From contig MDYQ01000272.1 of the NCBI GenBank assembly GCA_003024175.1, positions 1-45,073 on the forward strand: a DNA stretch of 45,073 nucleotides. The letters run 5' to 3'. A program made the translations under genes and the position numbers. Every line of letters starts with the position of its first letter. Positions within the stretch are counted from its first letter, which is position 1. The notes beneath the pieces are model-generated. The model was not told the DNA's origin. It saw nothing but the letters and a program-made list of their open reading frames with translations, and ran no database searches. Source of the stretch: Planoprotostelium fungivorum. Taxonomy: Eukaryota > Evosea > Variosea > Cavosteliida > Cavosteliaceae. Shown in pieces: positions 20,964 to 30,211 of this stretch.

Positions 20964-21985
20964 TCAACTGGGCATGCTGTATTTAAAATTGGGGTTTTTC
21001 GTGCTCGGATCAGTTCCCCTCGATTTGAAGATGTATGCCAGAGTATGTTCTGATCCCAACACTTCACCTCTGTACCTGATCTCGACCTGAATGCATGTGA
21101 GTCGTGTTTTCCATCATCGTGCCGTCTGAGATGAGATCACCTGTGGAGCTTTCTCCAAGTCGATGTGTAACTTGTTTAGAATGTATTTCTTCAGATGTTT
21201 GACTGTGACCTTTGCCGACGTGCGAATGAATGGTTTGTCTAGGGGTCTCAATTCTGGGTTCGTGTTCCTGCATCACCGTCACCATCTGATCTGCATCTTC
21301 CATCTCTCACTTTTCGTCCACGTTCAACTCGAAACCAACCTCGTCGGTGTAGAAAACGGACTTGTCTTCCTTCTTAACCTTCTTGTAAGGTTGTTTGTTG
21401 GCATCTGGTTTCCCATTGTTGTTGGCAGGCGCCGGTGCAGGTGCTGGAGGAGGGTCCGTCTTGAGTCCTACGGAGGAGTAATACTTTCTCTCTTCCTCTG
21501 CGTCTTCGGCTTCGAATTGGGGGAAGATCTTGCAGACGATGTTATGGATCTGTCGGTCGAATCTGAAATGGGATCAGAAGATGGGAGGAGCTGACGACGA
21601 ACTTGATCTTGTCCAAGGGATAAGGACCGAGGGCGACCTCGCAGGTGGGACAGTCAGTCTTATCTCTCAGATACTTCGTGATGCAACTCTTGCAAACTCG
21701 GAGGGCGTTAGACGTTACATTTGGATGATAAAATCACATGTGTGGAGGCATTCGACAATGGTGTGGGCGTCCTTGATGTATCCCATACACAGAGAACAAA
21801 CCAAAAACTCATTCAGGATTCTCGTTTCAAATTTGATCTGCATTACATTAACTTACGAGGAGACGGGTTTTACGTACATCTCTTCCATCGACTATCGGTT
21901 CTCTATAATTACTGTTCTCTTCTTCCTCTTCCTCTTCGTCCTTGTTAGAGTGGTTGGTGTCCTCATCTTCTGGTCTGTCCGCCAT
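20964..21985 (-). CDS. Polycomb-group RING finger protein (PCGF-like)
   Basis: The predicted role is a PRC1-type partner of a RING1-like E3 ligase that monoubiquitinates histone H2A in chromatin. Starting MADRPEDEDTNHSNKDEEEE, an acidic N-terminus leads to a C3HC4 RING finger: VCSLCMGYIKDAHTIVECLH, TFCKSCITKYLRDKTDCPTC. The segment after it (FDRQIHNIVCKIFPQFEAED, AEEERKYY) is typical of PCGF/BMI1 proteins, not of RINGs in general. A proline/alanine linker follows. The C-terminal RAWUL (ubiquitin-like) domain is recovered only after splicing: ELRPLDKPFIRTSAKVTVKH, LKKYILNKLHIDLEKAPQ, then VEIRYRGEVLGSEHTLAYIF. Introns are about 40 nt, one GTACGT...ATGCAG after DGRD and one GTTCGT...TTTCAG after DKIK. 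Zinc ligands are all present. It diverges from the RsfS gene across 100 nt. Confidence 0.88.
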
Positions 21986-22085
21986 CCTCAGATCATGATC
22001 TCAATGATTCAACGACACGCCAGATAAATTCCAAGAAAATTCGTGCTGGACATCATCGCACATCAGATCACATCACACCAACATC
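21986..22085. promoter_or_regulatory. 100-nt divergent promoter (PCGF / RsfS)
   Basis: The two start codons are 100 nt apart on opposite strands, so the space must hold both promoters. It is rich in CATCA/TGATG repeats and has no obvious TATA box. Confidence 0.5.
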
Positions 22086-22856
22086 ATGCAACGCATCTTC
22101 TCCACGAGACTGCTGGTCAACCCAATACAACACCAGTGCGGCCTTCGAACCATCGCATCACGTCCAAAGAGGACACCTCTGTTATCAAGAGTTCCCGGGC
22201 ACCTGAGTAAGGCACAGAAGAACAACTTGGACGATTTGGTATCACAAGTATCTAAATCTCCACTCAAAGAACCGAAGACGAGAAAGCCAAAGAATGTGAA
22301 GACAACAGAGGAGAGAGAGGAAGCCGTATCACAAGAGAGCATCGATCAAGCATTAGAGTTCATTCGAGATCTGAAGCCGTCTGAGATCGTCATTCCTCAA
22401 GACCTCTTGGCCGAACCCAAGGCCAAGCTCCCTCCCATCGAGATGGCAGACGTGCTCGCCTCACTCAAGGAATCGGGAGCCACCGATCTGTTCGTGATCG
22501 AGACATCATTCAAATGCAACTGGGTCAATCAGATCATTGTCGTCACGGGGGGCTCCAGAAGGCACATGCTGGCCATCGGTGAACAGCTGGTGAAGGAGTT
22601 CAAGTACAATGCAAAGTATCACTCCGGGGTCAACACGCAGACAGAAGGAAAGCAGAGTGAAGATTGGATGGCGGTCGATCTGGGTACCATGCTGGTCAAC
22701 ATATTCTCGGCCCCGGCGAGAGAGAGATACGAAGTGGAAGTCCTGTGGGCGCTCAAACATGACGAAGAGCTGTCCGATGCCATCGATCCCGTCGAGTACA
22801 AGAATGCCATATCGAGCAAGATGGAGATTGATGGATTCGATAGTACAGAACTTTGA
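22086..22856 (+). CDS. mitochondrial ribosome silencing factor (RsfS/MALSU1)
   Basis: A single uninterrupted frame of 256 codons, unusual in this intron-rich region. The N-terminus (MQRIFSTRLLVNPIQHQCGL then RTIASRPKR) is basic, hydroxyl-rich and free of acids, as expected of a mitochondrial presequence. A charged linker follows. Residues about 120-240 form the RsfS/DUF143 domain: MADVLASLKESGATDLFVIE, VNQIIVVTGGSRRHMLAIGE, then EDWMAVDLGTMLVNIFSAPA and RERYEVEVLWAL. In bacteria and mitochondria this family binds uL14 of the large ribosomal subunit, blocking premature subunit joining or acting in assembly. The family call rests on the D-W-x-x-x-D-L-G and R-x-x-Y-x-x-E-x-L-W signatures. Confidence 0.9.
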   Translation: MQRIFSTRLLVNPIQHQCGLRTIASRPKRTPLLSRVPGHLSKAQKNNLDDLVSQVSKSPLKEPKTRKPKNVKTTEEREEAVSQESIDQALEFIRDLKPSEIVIPQDLLAEPKAKLPPIEMADVLASLKESGATDLFVIETSFKCNWVNQIIVVTGGSRRHMLAIGEQLVKEFKYNAKYHSGVNTQTEGKQSEDWMAVDLGTMLVNIFSAPARERYEVEVLWALKHDEELSDAIDPVEYKNAISSKMEIDGFDSTEL

Positions 22857-23240
22857 AGAAATCGATTTTTATTTTGTGCAAGAGAGGAGACAGTGTGGAT
22901 CTGAAGAGGAAAGTCAGAACACGATCACACATTTCGATTGTGATGGATTATGATTGGATCAGAAACGTCTATGGTGTAATCAAAGATATTCATGTGAAAC
23001 ACGGACATGGTTAACATCCTCTAAAGAAGAGAGAAGAGAGATAGATGTTCATCTTACCTGTTTCCTGCTTTGAGAAGAATGCATGTCCTCGGCTGTAAGG
23101 CTGATTCTACAACTAGCCAACATCATTTCATATTTTCTCCGATATCGCAAGAGTTTCAACGCCTCGAAGACATGAAGATCACATGATGCATTTGTCTTCT
23201 ACAATCATACGCTTTATTGTATTGCAATCATACAATGCAT
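22857..23240. other. convergent 3' flanks, no gene seen
   Basis: The gap separates the stops of the RsfS and RhoGDI genes, which point toward each other. Nothing on either strand looks coding. Confidence 0.4.
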
Positions 23241-23969
23241 CTACCAATCCTTCTTGATGTCTGTTCAAAGTCAACATCTGACGTTGCATTCCATTCGGAT
23301 GAGCTCACCAAAGGCATACTCGTATTCGAGATGGTTCTCCTTGTCATCATCGATGAATTGACTCTTTGCCTTGTAAGAACCACGAGCCAGCATGCCGGAG
23401 GGTGCCTCGTCAAAACCGTTTCTGGGGAAGGTCATCGTGTAAGGAGCCTCCTGTGGTGCAAAAGAACCGATCATAGTCTCCTCCTTGTGAACTGCAGACC
23501 GTTAGAATGCAAGAAGCGAAATGATATTCACCTCTCACGGAAGCTCTGTATGCAGAGTTGACGTACTTGAGTCCGGAGACGATGTCGTGTTGGACGGTGA
23601 AGATGATGGTGATCTTGTATTTGCATCCCTCCTTAAGAGTGAATGGGGACTTCTTCATATCCTCTATGGCCTGCTTGTCTCCCAACTTGTAGACGATATC
23701 ACCTCCAGGTCTTCCCTCGGCAATGACTCTCATCTCGTTGATGACTACGCGACGCGGGTCTCCGGCAGCTACATATGAAAGATTAGAACGAGGCATCTAG
23801 ACCGACTGAACTCACGAGAGTATGCCTTGGAGGCGGCAGCACCGAGGAGGGACTCTTTGTACTTCTTTAATGATTCATCTTCGGTATCCTTGTTCAGAAG
23901 TTCGGCAACGGTAACTTTCTGCGATACTTTGTAGTCGGGGACGTTAGTCTGATCCTCTTCGGTGGACAT
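23241..23969 (-). CDS. Rho GDP-dissociation inhibitor
   Basis: RhoGDI extracts prenylated Rho/Rac GTPases from membranes and holds them in the cytosol in the GDP state. The N-terminal regulatory arm begins MSTEEDQTNVPDYKVSQKVT and includes DESLKKYKESLLGAA. The immunoglobulin-like domain follows: DPRRVVINEMRVIAEGRPGG, FTLKEGCKYKITIIFTVQHD, IVSGLKYVNSAYRASV, then MIGSFAPQEAPYTMTFP and GMLARGSYKAKSQFIDDDKE. The last intron (GTGAGC...GAACAG) after EYEYAF joins the short exon DIKKDW, the normal end of the family. Without this splice the frame ends in unrelated ELIRMECNVRC. Length is about 200 residues, as usual. The window also holds two RhoGEFs. Confidence 0.93.
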
Positions 23970-24348
23970 GTTGCTTCTCTCTCTCTTGTGTGTGTGCTGT
24001 TCGGAAGTGACGACGCCATTGAAAGAAGATATCTCAACGACAGACGCGGTACGAAAAAAACGCATTTTCAGGCACCGAAAACGGCTCAGATGCGATGTTC
24101 TTTGCTTCTCTGGAACATCATGTGACTTCGAGGGACGGTTCAGCTTGTTATGTAATGAAACATGAATTGTCGGCATAGAAAATCTATAGACTTCTCTTCG
24201 TGAATGTGAAATCACATCTCATCCAGCTAACTGCTTTCGACACCGACGCCTCTACATTGCTTCTTTATCTCTATCTTGATTCATGCGCGCCACCATCTGT
24301 ACAAAGCCGCAAAGCCGTATATCACAGCCATTCTTTCTCTCCTTCTGC
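23970..24348. other. intergenic region upstream of RhoGDI
   Basis: This is the promoter side of the RhoGDI gene plus the 3' flank of a small minus-strand frame. A run of seven A lies at 24054. Nothing coding is visible. Confidence 0.35.
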
Positions 24349-24636
24349 TCATCTTCCTCTCCGTTTCTCCTCCTCTATACTTCGATTGAAGCTCTCCATC
24401 TCTCGCGAGTACTTCCTCTCGATGGACTGTGATAATGTATACAGCATCCTCAGCCTCATGCCTAAACCGGAAACGCCTGTATCTGGACTCATCACCACCG
24501 GTGCCATCTTCTCTGATGCCTCTTGCTGCTGCATGTGTGTGCGCTGTGTGTTGTTCGTTCTGATCTTCTCTATCTCTCGTGTGGCGTTCAACGGTCCTGG
24601 AAGGATAAGTCGAACCCATGGCGACTCGTGGGCCAT
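24349..24636 (-). CDS. small hypothetical protein, helical
   Basis: A 95-codon frame without introns begins MAHESPWVRLILPGPLNATR and continues REIEKIRTNNTQRTHMQQQE, then SGLGMRLRMLYTLSQSIERK and MESFNRSIEEEKRRGR. The composition (many Glu, Arg, Gln and Met, few Pro) suggests helices and possibly a coiled coil. The opposite strand is also partly open with Ser/Cys/Leu-rich content, which looks like the shadow. I recognise no family, and an upstream exon cannot be excluded. Confidence 0.4.
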   Translation of the reverse strand: MAHESPWVRLILPGPLNATREIEKIRTNNTQRTHMQQQEASEKMAPVVMSPDTGVSGLGMRLRMLYTLSQSIERKYSREMESFNRSIEEEKRRGR

Positions 24637-24886
24637 TGCAGATCCTCATAGATCTCGGAGATCCAATTCATCAAGATGGGTTCTCAACTCCGAACAAACG
24701 GTGTATCTCTCATAGCCACCGTACGTTGACGCCAACATCGCATTCGAAATAAGCCACTCACAACACACGTTCCATAGAAAGAGTCTATTAACTCCACAAT
24801 CTCACCATTCTTACGATGAAAGAAGAAGAGAAGAAGAGAAGTAAGAAGAGAAGTAGAGAGAGGAGAGGAACACATGAAAAGTCGAC

Positions 24887-27800
24887 TCATATATTGAACG
24901 GAGCGACCAACCTCACGATGTCCATGAGGACCTCCGGATTCCTCACGCAGGTCTCCTTCACACACCTTCCTTCGCAGAACTGCTCGATCACGCCTGTCCT
25001 CAGAAATACGTCGATCTGTTTCTGTGCCTCCGGTTCTCTGTTTTTTCTCATCAGCTCTCCATCTCTTCCACATCATCATCATCACCTCCTGACGCACTCG
25101 TGCGTGTCTGTTTCGGCGGGGATGGGCTCGATGATAGACAGTGGTTGTATCGTGTCCGTGTAGTCCCACTCGACGAAGCCGTTTCCTGAATCTTCAGTCT
25201 ACAACGAGACTTCTTCTCACCGGTAAAGGGAGCTTTTCGGCTCTGAATTCCCGGGACTTTCTGTGTCTCTGGTGTGATGAGAGATGCATTCAACGATCGA
25301 CTCAAAAGTTCGGCAGCTACAACGGCGACTCGAGCGTCACCGATGCCGGCTGATGATCTCATCAGACGTGGTCGGTTGTGGTGGACGCTCACCGTGGACC
25401 AGGACTTGTTTGCCTCCAGCCATATCGTGTACCCAGCCTCCCGTTTCGACTGGATCGAAGAAAGTTTGAACGAGAGAGAGGATGAGACGGATTTCCCGCC
25501 AAGAATAAAATTCGAGGTGGAAGAGGGCCTGGTAGAACGTCAGCGTTGTAGATGGAGATTTCCAGGAATTTTCACCTTGAAGGGGAGGAAGAGGAAGGAA
25601 CGAGTGAGGAGGAGAGTGAAGGGAGTGCCTGGAACACCTAATACACCTCTCTGGAAGTCTTTCGATAGACCTGCCGCACGTCAGCGTCTCGTCTACAACG
25701 CTACAGTGATGACGTCATCGTGATGAATTGTGACGTAACTCACCCATGTAAGCACCACCCACGATGCCTCCGAACGAATTTCCATAAAATCCTCTCTGTT
25801 CACCCACCACGACCACGTCTACAACGAGTCAAATCAGGATTTCGTCGAAATTTCACCTCCGTCGCCCAGCATGGATGGATGTTGGATGAAAGATGAATTG
25901 GCCAGACATCTCATGACACTCACACCGTTCATGAAAGATTGAGCCACATAATCAGGGGAAGAGATGAGGGCTGCTCATCGTCATCACTTTCGTCATGACA
26001 TCACACAAGATTTCCACGACATCACGTCTGATGTCATCTACATGATATCACGTGAGATATCATACCTTCAGGATGAGACAGAGCGTCGTGGACGATCTGA
26101 AGCAGATCGAATTTTCCAAATCCATACCAATCCTGCGACACCAAAATCCAACGGTGGCGATTGGCGGGAATCGTCACGTAATGGTACAACGCTTCCGTCC
26201 TGTCACCTGAAATTTCGTCGGTATTTCTCCATCACGATCCGTTACCAAAGAGTCCGTGACCGTACTGCATGACGAAGGAGGGAGAGGGGTCTTGTATGAT
26301 GGAGCACGGAATGAATACGATGAAGGGTACGTTGATGAACCCATTCATGGTGGCGTTGAGAGAGTGGTCTTGCGTGTGAACTCGATGGAGGACGGAACCT
26401 CTGCGGCATTCTTCGGCGTAGCAGGGGGCCTTCAGGGATACTGAGAGAGTGAGAAGGAGGAGATTTGTGAGATGATGAGGATGATGATCAGATGATGATG
26501 AGGATGATGATCAGATGATGATGAGGATGATGATCAGATGATGTTGAGGATGATGATCAGATGATGATGAGAATGATGATCAGATGATGATGAGGATGAT
26601 GATCAGATGATGATGAGGATGATGATCAGATGATGTTGAGGATGATGATCAGATGATGTTGAGGATGATGATCAGATGATGTTGAGGATGATGATCAGAT
26701 GATGTTGAGGAGGATGTCGTTGACGATATGTATGGCGGATAAAGTCTGTGGAAATGATGAATTGTAGACGAAGCTTACCCCAGACGATCCTTCCCGCCGT
26801 TTCGGAACCAGGAATACATTTCTCCTCGTTCACCTACCCCCTTCAGATTCTTCCCCGAATCTTCCATCTACAACGACCCACCTGAGTGATCTTCCACTCC
26901 AGGCCGTGATTTTCGACGTGTCGTAACAGATCGTCTCTCATCCATTGTAGACCACCCAGACTCGATTTCCTGGAAATGGTGACGTAATCCCAAGCGATCT
27001 GTACTTCGGAGATCTTCCATCCCTGACTCTCGATGGCGGGAAAAACGAAATTGGCATAATGCTGGAAGGATCAGTCTCGTTGTAGATGAACGAAATGTCT
27101 CGTTGTAGATGGACGAACCTGTTGTCTCTCCGTGAGATCGGAGAATTGTAGTTCGCTTCGTTTGTAACGTTCGTAGGCTGAGGCTAATTTCCTGAAGCCC
27201 TCGGTCGCTGGAGCTACTTCTCCATCACTCTTCACGAGACCTCTGACCGCCACGATATACCTGCCCGTCTCAGTCTCAAAGTCTCGAGATTTTTCCCGGA
27301 ACGGAGACGATTCCTCGGAAGACGTGCGTCACCTGGTGCTGTGGTGCAGGGGTATAGATGGTTGAATGATGATACTGGGCTCGTTTAGATCGAATCGATC
27401 CATTTCCAACCAGTGAGGATGTCTCTTGAATGTCTTTGATTCCAGTACGACAGTCTTCACGTCTTCTCCCTCGTAATCCTCCAATGTACTCAGAGATAAA
27501 CCACCTGCCGCGTTGTAGATCGAGATTTCGCGGAGATTTCACCTTCGACTTCGGTGACACCTTGCAGGTGGAAGAGGGTGGGGCCGATGGTGGAGAAACC
27601 ATCCGCTCGATTTAGAATAGTAGGATCGATGTGCTTGTGTGAGTGTTTCAATTTAGGCAGAGAGTGACTCTTCAAGTCGATTCGATATCCCGTCTCAGTC
27701 GTGTTATCCTCCCTGTTTCACGTCAGAATTTTCGCAGGAAAATTCACGGAAAACACGAATACCTGAGAAATTTCGAGGAAGGGTAGGGGTAAGCACAGAG

Positions 27801-27923
27801 GGTAGTGTCGACTTCATCACAGTCTCTGTACTGACAAGAGGGGTCGACCGAGTGTAGATGGCACTTACCAGTCTCGTTGACCAACCCAAAGAAAGAATGG
27901 GCGGCAACGGCCAACCCCACCAT
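24887..27923 (-). CDS. large secreted alpha/beta hydrolase, bacterial-like family
   Basis: About ten exons. The likely start MVGLAVAAHSFFGLV at 27923 gives a short signal-like N-terminus; no better ATG lies upstream. The order follows a family of large predicted hydrolases I know mainly from bacteria: DLKSHSLPKLKHSHK, LNRADGFSTIGPTLFH, GRYIVAVRGLVKSDGE, VFPAIESQGWKISEVQIAWD, QWMRDDLLRHVENHG, NATMNGFINVPFIVFIPCSI, MQYGHGLFGN, WILVSQDWYGFGKFD. The nucleophile elbow is FYGNSFGGIVGGAYM, then FQRGVLGVPGTPFTLLL. Near the end are AIGDARVAVVAAELLSRSL and THECVRREPEAQKQIDVFL. Four Cys in the last exon could form disulphides. It stops at TGA 24887. The intron at 26441-26778 is 338 nt because of a minisatellite; most others are 40-70 nt, and many contain CGTTGTAG or its complement. 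The fold call is good; the substrate is unknown. Confidence 0.75.
26480..26709 (-). repeat. minisatellite, 10 x 23 nt, in an intron
   Basis: Ten back-to-back copies of a 23-nt unit (GATGATGATCAGATGATGATGAG minus its last bases when quoted short: GATGATGATCAGATGATG plus ATGAG or TTGAG) fill 230 nt exactly. Variation is almost limited to one A/T position near the unit end and one G/A at the unit start. The four rightmost copies share the T variant, suggesting recent local duplication. It lies inside the 338-nt intron at 26441-26778 of the hydrolase gene. Confidence 0.9.
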
Positions 27924-28014
27924 CAGACTGTACAACGTCAATTTTCCACGAAATTTCACTATACAAGAGGGGTATGGTTAATCTTCACGACGTCGCATGT
28001 GATATCGTGAAGAC

Positions 28015-28832
28015 TCACAGGATGAAGAGTGTCCAAGCTGTACCGCTCTTGACAACCTTTGCCATGGTGGAGACGGGCCTCCTGCTGACCAAACCTTTCT
28101 TGAGTAATTTTCTCGATTTCGGCAAGATGTAAGTCCCCAATATAGAAAATTGAACGTAGATGGAAGTCAAATTGGCTCCAAAGATAGCGAGAGTCGTGTA
28201 GAAGAAGGGCAGCCACTTTGGATGCACCGTGAGATCCATCTCCCAGATGAAGAATTGGAGATTGAAGAGGATGAACATGGAACCGAGATCGATGACGATG
28301 AGAGTGAGGAGGGAGAGGACGACGAAGAGACGAGAGAGGAGGGAAGTGCCTGTCCTCTAATGAGGTGATGTTCATTTTGGACGATGGAAATGAGACGTGG
28401 ATGTGTGATGCATTACCTTTTCTCTCGAGTTGGTACAATTGGTTGTTCAATACGAGCGTGGTGTTGAGTACTCCGGAGGTGATCGAACAGAGGAGACCGA
28501 TGACAGTGAAAGGTAAAATGCTGAACTCCCTTCCGGTTAATGTGAAGGCGAGGTAGGCCCAGAGTATCCATCGGAAGCTGAGCACGAGAAAGAGAGTGGC
28601 ACGTGTCCTCCATCGTGCAGATGCATCCAACCTGACATTCGATTCAACGTCTGTGCGAGGCTCTCGACGAGTGACACGAGCGGATGGTGACGTTGTCTCA
28701 CCTCAAACGCAGTTTAAACTCGCCAGACTTGGTGAGAAGTGCTCTCATTTTTGGGGTTGTCCAACCCTCTTCTATTCCTTTCTTTCGGCGCTCTCTGAGT
28801 CCCACCGGGAGCTCTTTAGAAGTCCCTGCCAT
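28015..28832 (-). CDS. four-helix membrane protein, unknown
   Basis: Three exons give about 225 residues. Exon 1 starts MAGTSKELPVGLRERRKKGI and ends with a basic stretch (FKLRLR). After an intron ending AATGTCAG, exon 2 has two membrane helices (RATLFLVLSFRWILWAYLAF; FSILPFTVIGLLCSITSGVL). After a further intron ending GGACAG, exon 3 has two more (LFVVLSLLTLIVIDLGSMFI; FFYTTLAIFGANLTSIYVQF) and a basic cytosolic tail (ILPKSRKLLKKGLVSRRP), ending AWTLFIL. The stop at 28015 overlaps a possible GTGAGT donor, so a longer C-terminus is conceivable. The topology looks like a four-pass protein with both ends in the cytosol. I do not recognise the family. It diverges from the p24 gene. Confidence 0.65.
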
Positions 28833-29082
28833 CGTGATCGTGTGTGATTGATGAAGTGTGTCTGGAAAGATGAGACCGATGTCGATTCCCAGGACGTATT
28901 CGCTCACTTTAGACGTCGGTCAAGTGTGTGCCTCTCTCTTGTTTCCCAGCCCGCAATAGAGAAAACGCACCGAGTTTTCTCTCGTGGAAAATTGCATCTA
29001 CAAGTCAATCTACAATGTAATTAGCCGGAAATGGTTTAAAGTTTTTTTTGGTGACACGCACAAATAAGATCGACGTAGCATC
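28833..29082. promoter_or_regulatory. 250-nt divergent promoter
   Basis: This space separates the starts of the four-helix membrane protein gene (leftward) and the p24 gene (rightward). It includes a T8 run at about 29042 and two near-copies of the dispersed motif (CATCTACAAG, AATCTACAATG) at 28995-29017. Confidence 0.45.
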
Positions 29083-29950
29083 ATGCAGAGATCTATCGTT
29101 CTCCTTTCCGTTCTGGCCCTCCTGTGTGGAGTGCAGGCTTTCTCGACCACCATTGATGCCACCCGCGAGGAATGTTTCATCGAGGAGGGACGCACGGGTC
29201 AACCCATGGGTCTGATGTTCACCGTAACACAAGGTGGTTTCTTAGACATCGATGTTCAGGTACGTTCTACATCTCTCCTCCTGTTTCATCCTTTTTCAAT
29301 CATATCCATATCCCCTGATTTGCAATTCAGATCAAGGCACCCGATGGAAGAGTTGTTTATTCCGCAGAGAGACAACACGACGGTAAATACAACTTTATCG
29401 CCCACACCGATGGCCCATACAACTTCTGCTTTGGAAACCGTATGAGCACCCTTACCCCCAAGCAAGTCTCCGTTGTTGTCGTCGCCGACGAGGCCGATAG
29501 ACCTCCCCAACCAGCCAACGATAAGGCCGCCGCTCCAGGTGAATCTCCTTTCGTGATATCATTTTGGTTTATGATTTATATCATAAACCCATTTGAAATG
29601 AAGTTGATGGGTGTGAACAGAGGATCTTTCGCCTCTGGCCGAGACCATCAAGAACTTCGCCGACACTGTCAAGGAGATCTTGGAAGAGCAGGAATACATG
29701 AAGATGAGAGAGAGAGCCCACAGAAACAGTGAGTCCATCATGTCATTCGAACACTTCTCATCGTAAACACAGCCAACGACAGCACGAACGCCAGAGTCGT
29801 GTGGTGGTCCTTCTTCGAGGTGAACATCCATCACACGACATGTTGCATTGGACAGATCTGATGCATGTGCAGGTGGCCGTCCTCGTGACCATGAGTTTGG
29901 GACAGATCTACTACCTCAGAAAGTTCTTCGAGACAAAGAGACCCATGTGA
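29083..29950 (+). CDS. TMED2: p24 family cargo receptor, TMED2-like
   Basis: p24 proteins cycle between ER and Golgi in COPI/COPII vesicles and help load cargo such as GPI-anchored proteins. The signal peptide (MQRSIVLLSVLALLCGVQA) is followed by a GOLD domain: TREECFIEEGRTGQPMGLMF, TVTQGGFLDIDVQ, then KYNFIAHTDGPYNFCFGNRM. Two Cys (EECF, NFCFGN) form the usual disulphide. A coiled coil follows (KNFADTVKEILEEQEYMKMR, ERAHRN, then TNARVVWWSFFE), then the membrane helix VAVLVTMSLGQIYYL and the short tail RKFFETKRPM. Over its length it matches the beta subfamily (TMED2) best, notably RMSTLTPK and EQEYM-x-x-RER-x-HR. The tail has the aromatic FF signal. Five exons with short introns. Two GPI-anchor candidates (GH5, DOMON) in the window could be cargo, which is inference. 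Confidence 0.93.
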
Positions 29951-30211
29951 AAACAATAAAGAGGATCAGAAGAACAATCGAACGTCGTATTCTACCAAAA
30001 GTAAAGACATCCACGAACTCGAACCGTTGTCTTGAAACTCCGGCACTTCTATCATCATCGCGGTTACCATGATCCGATCGAGCGTAAGATCACATCCAAC
30101 GTCTGATCAACTGTTTCATACTGGGGCACCTCGTTAACTCGCTCTGCCTATGGGAATCCTCTTCGTGTTATCAGCGCTCGAGTAGACGTGGCAGTTACAT
30201 TCACATCCTCT

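Noticed and set aside
25274-25723. Plus-strand 149-codon frame within the hydrolase gene
   Set aside because: It is antisense to exons that match the hydrolase family block by block and has no recognisable features of its own.
26480-26709. CRISPR-like array
   Set aside because: The 23-nt units are directly adjacent with no unique spacers, and the context is a eukaryotic intron.
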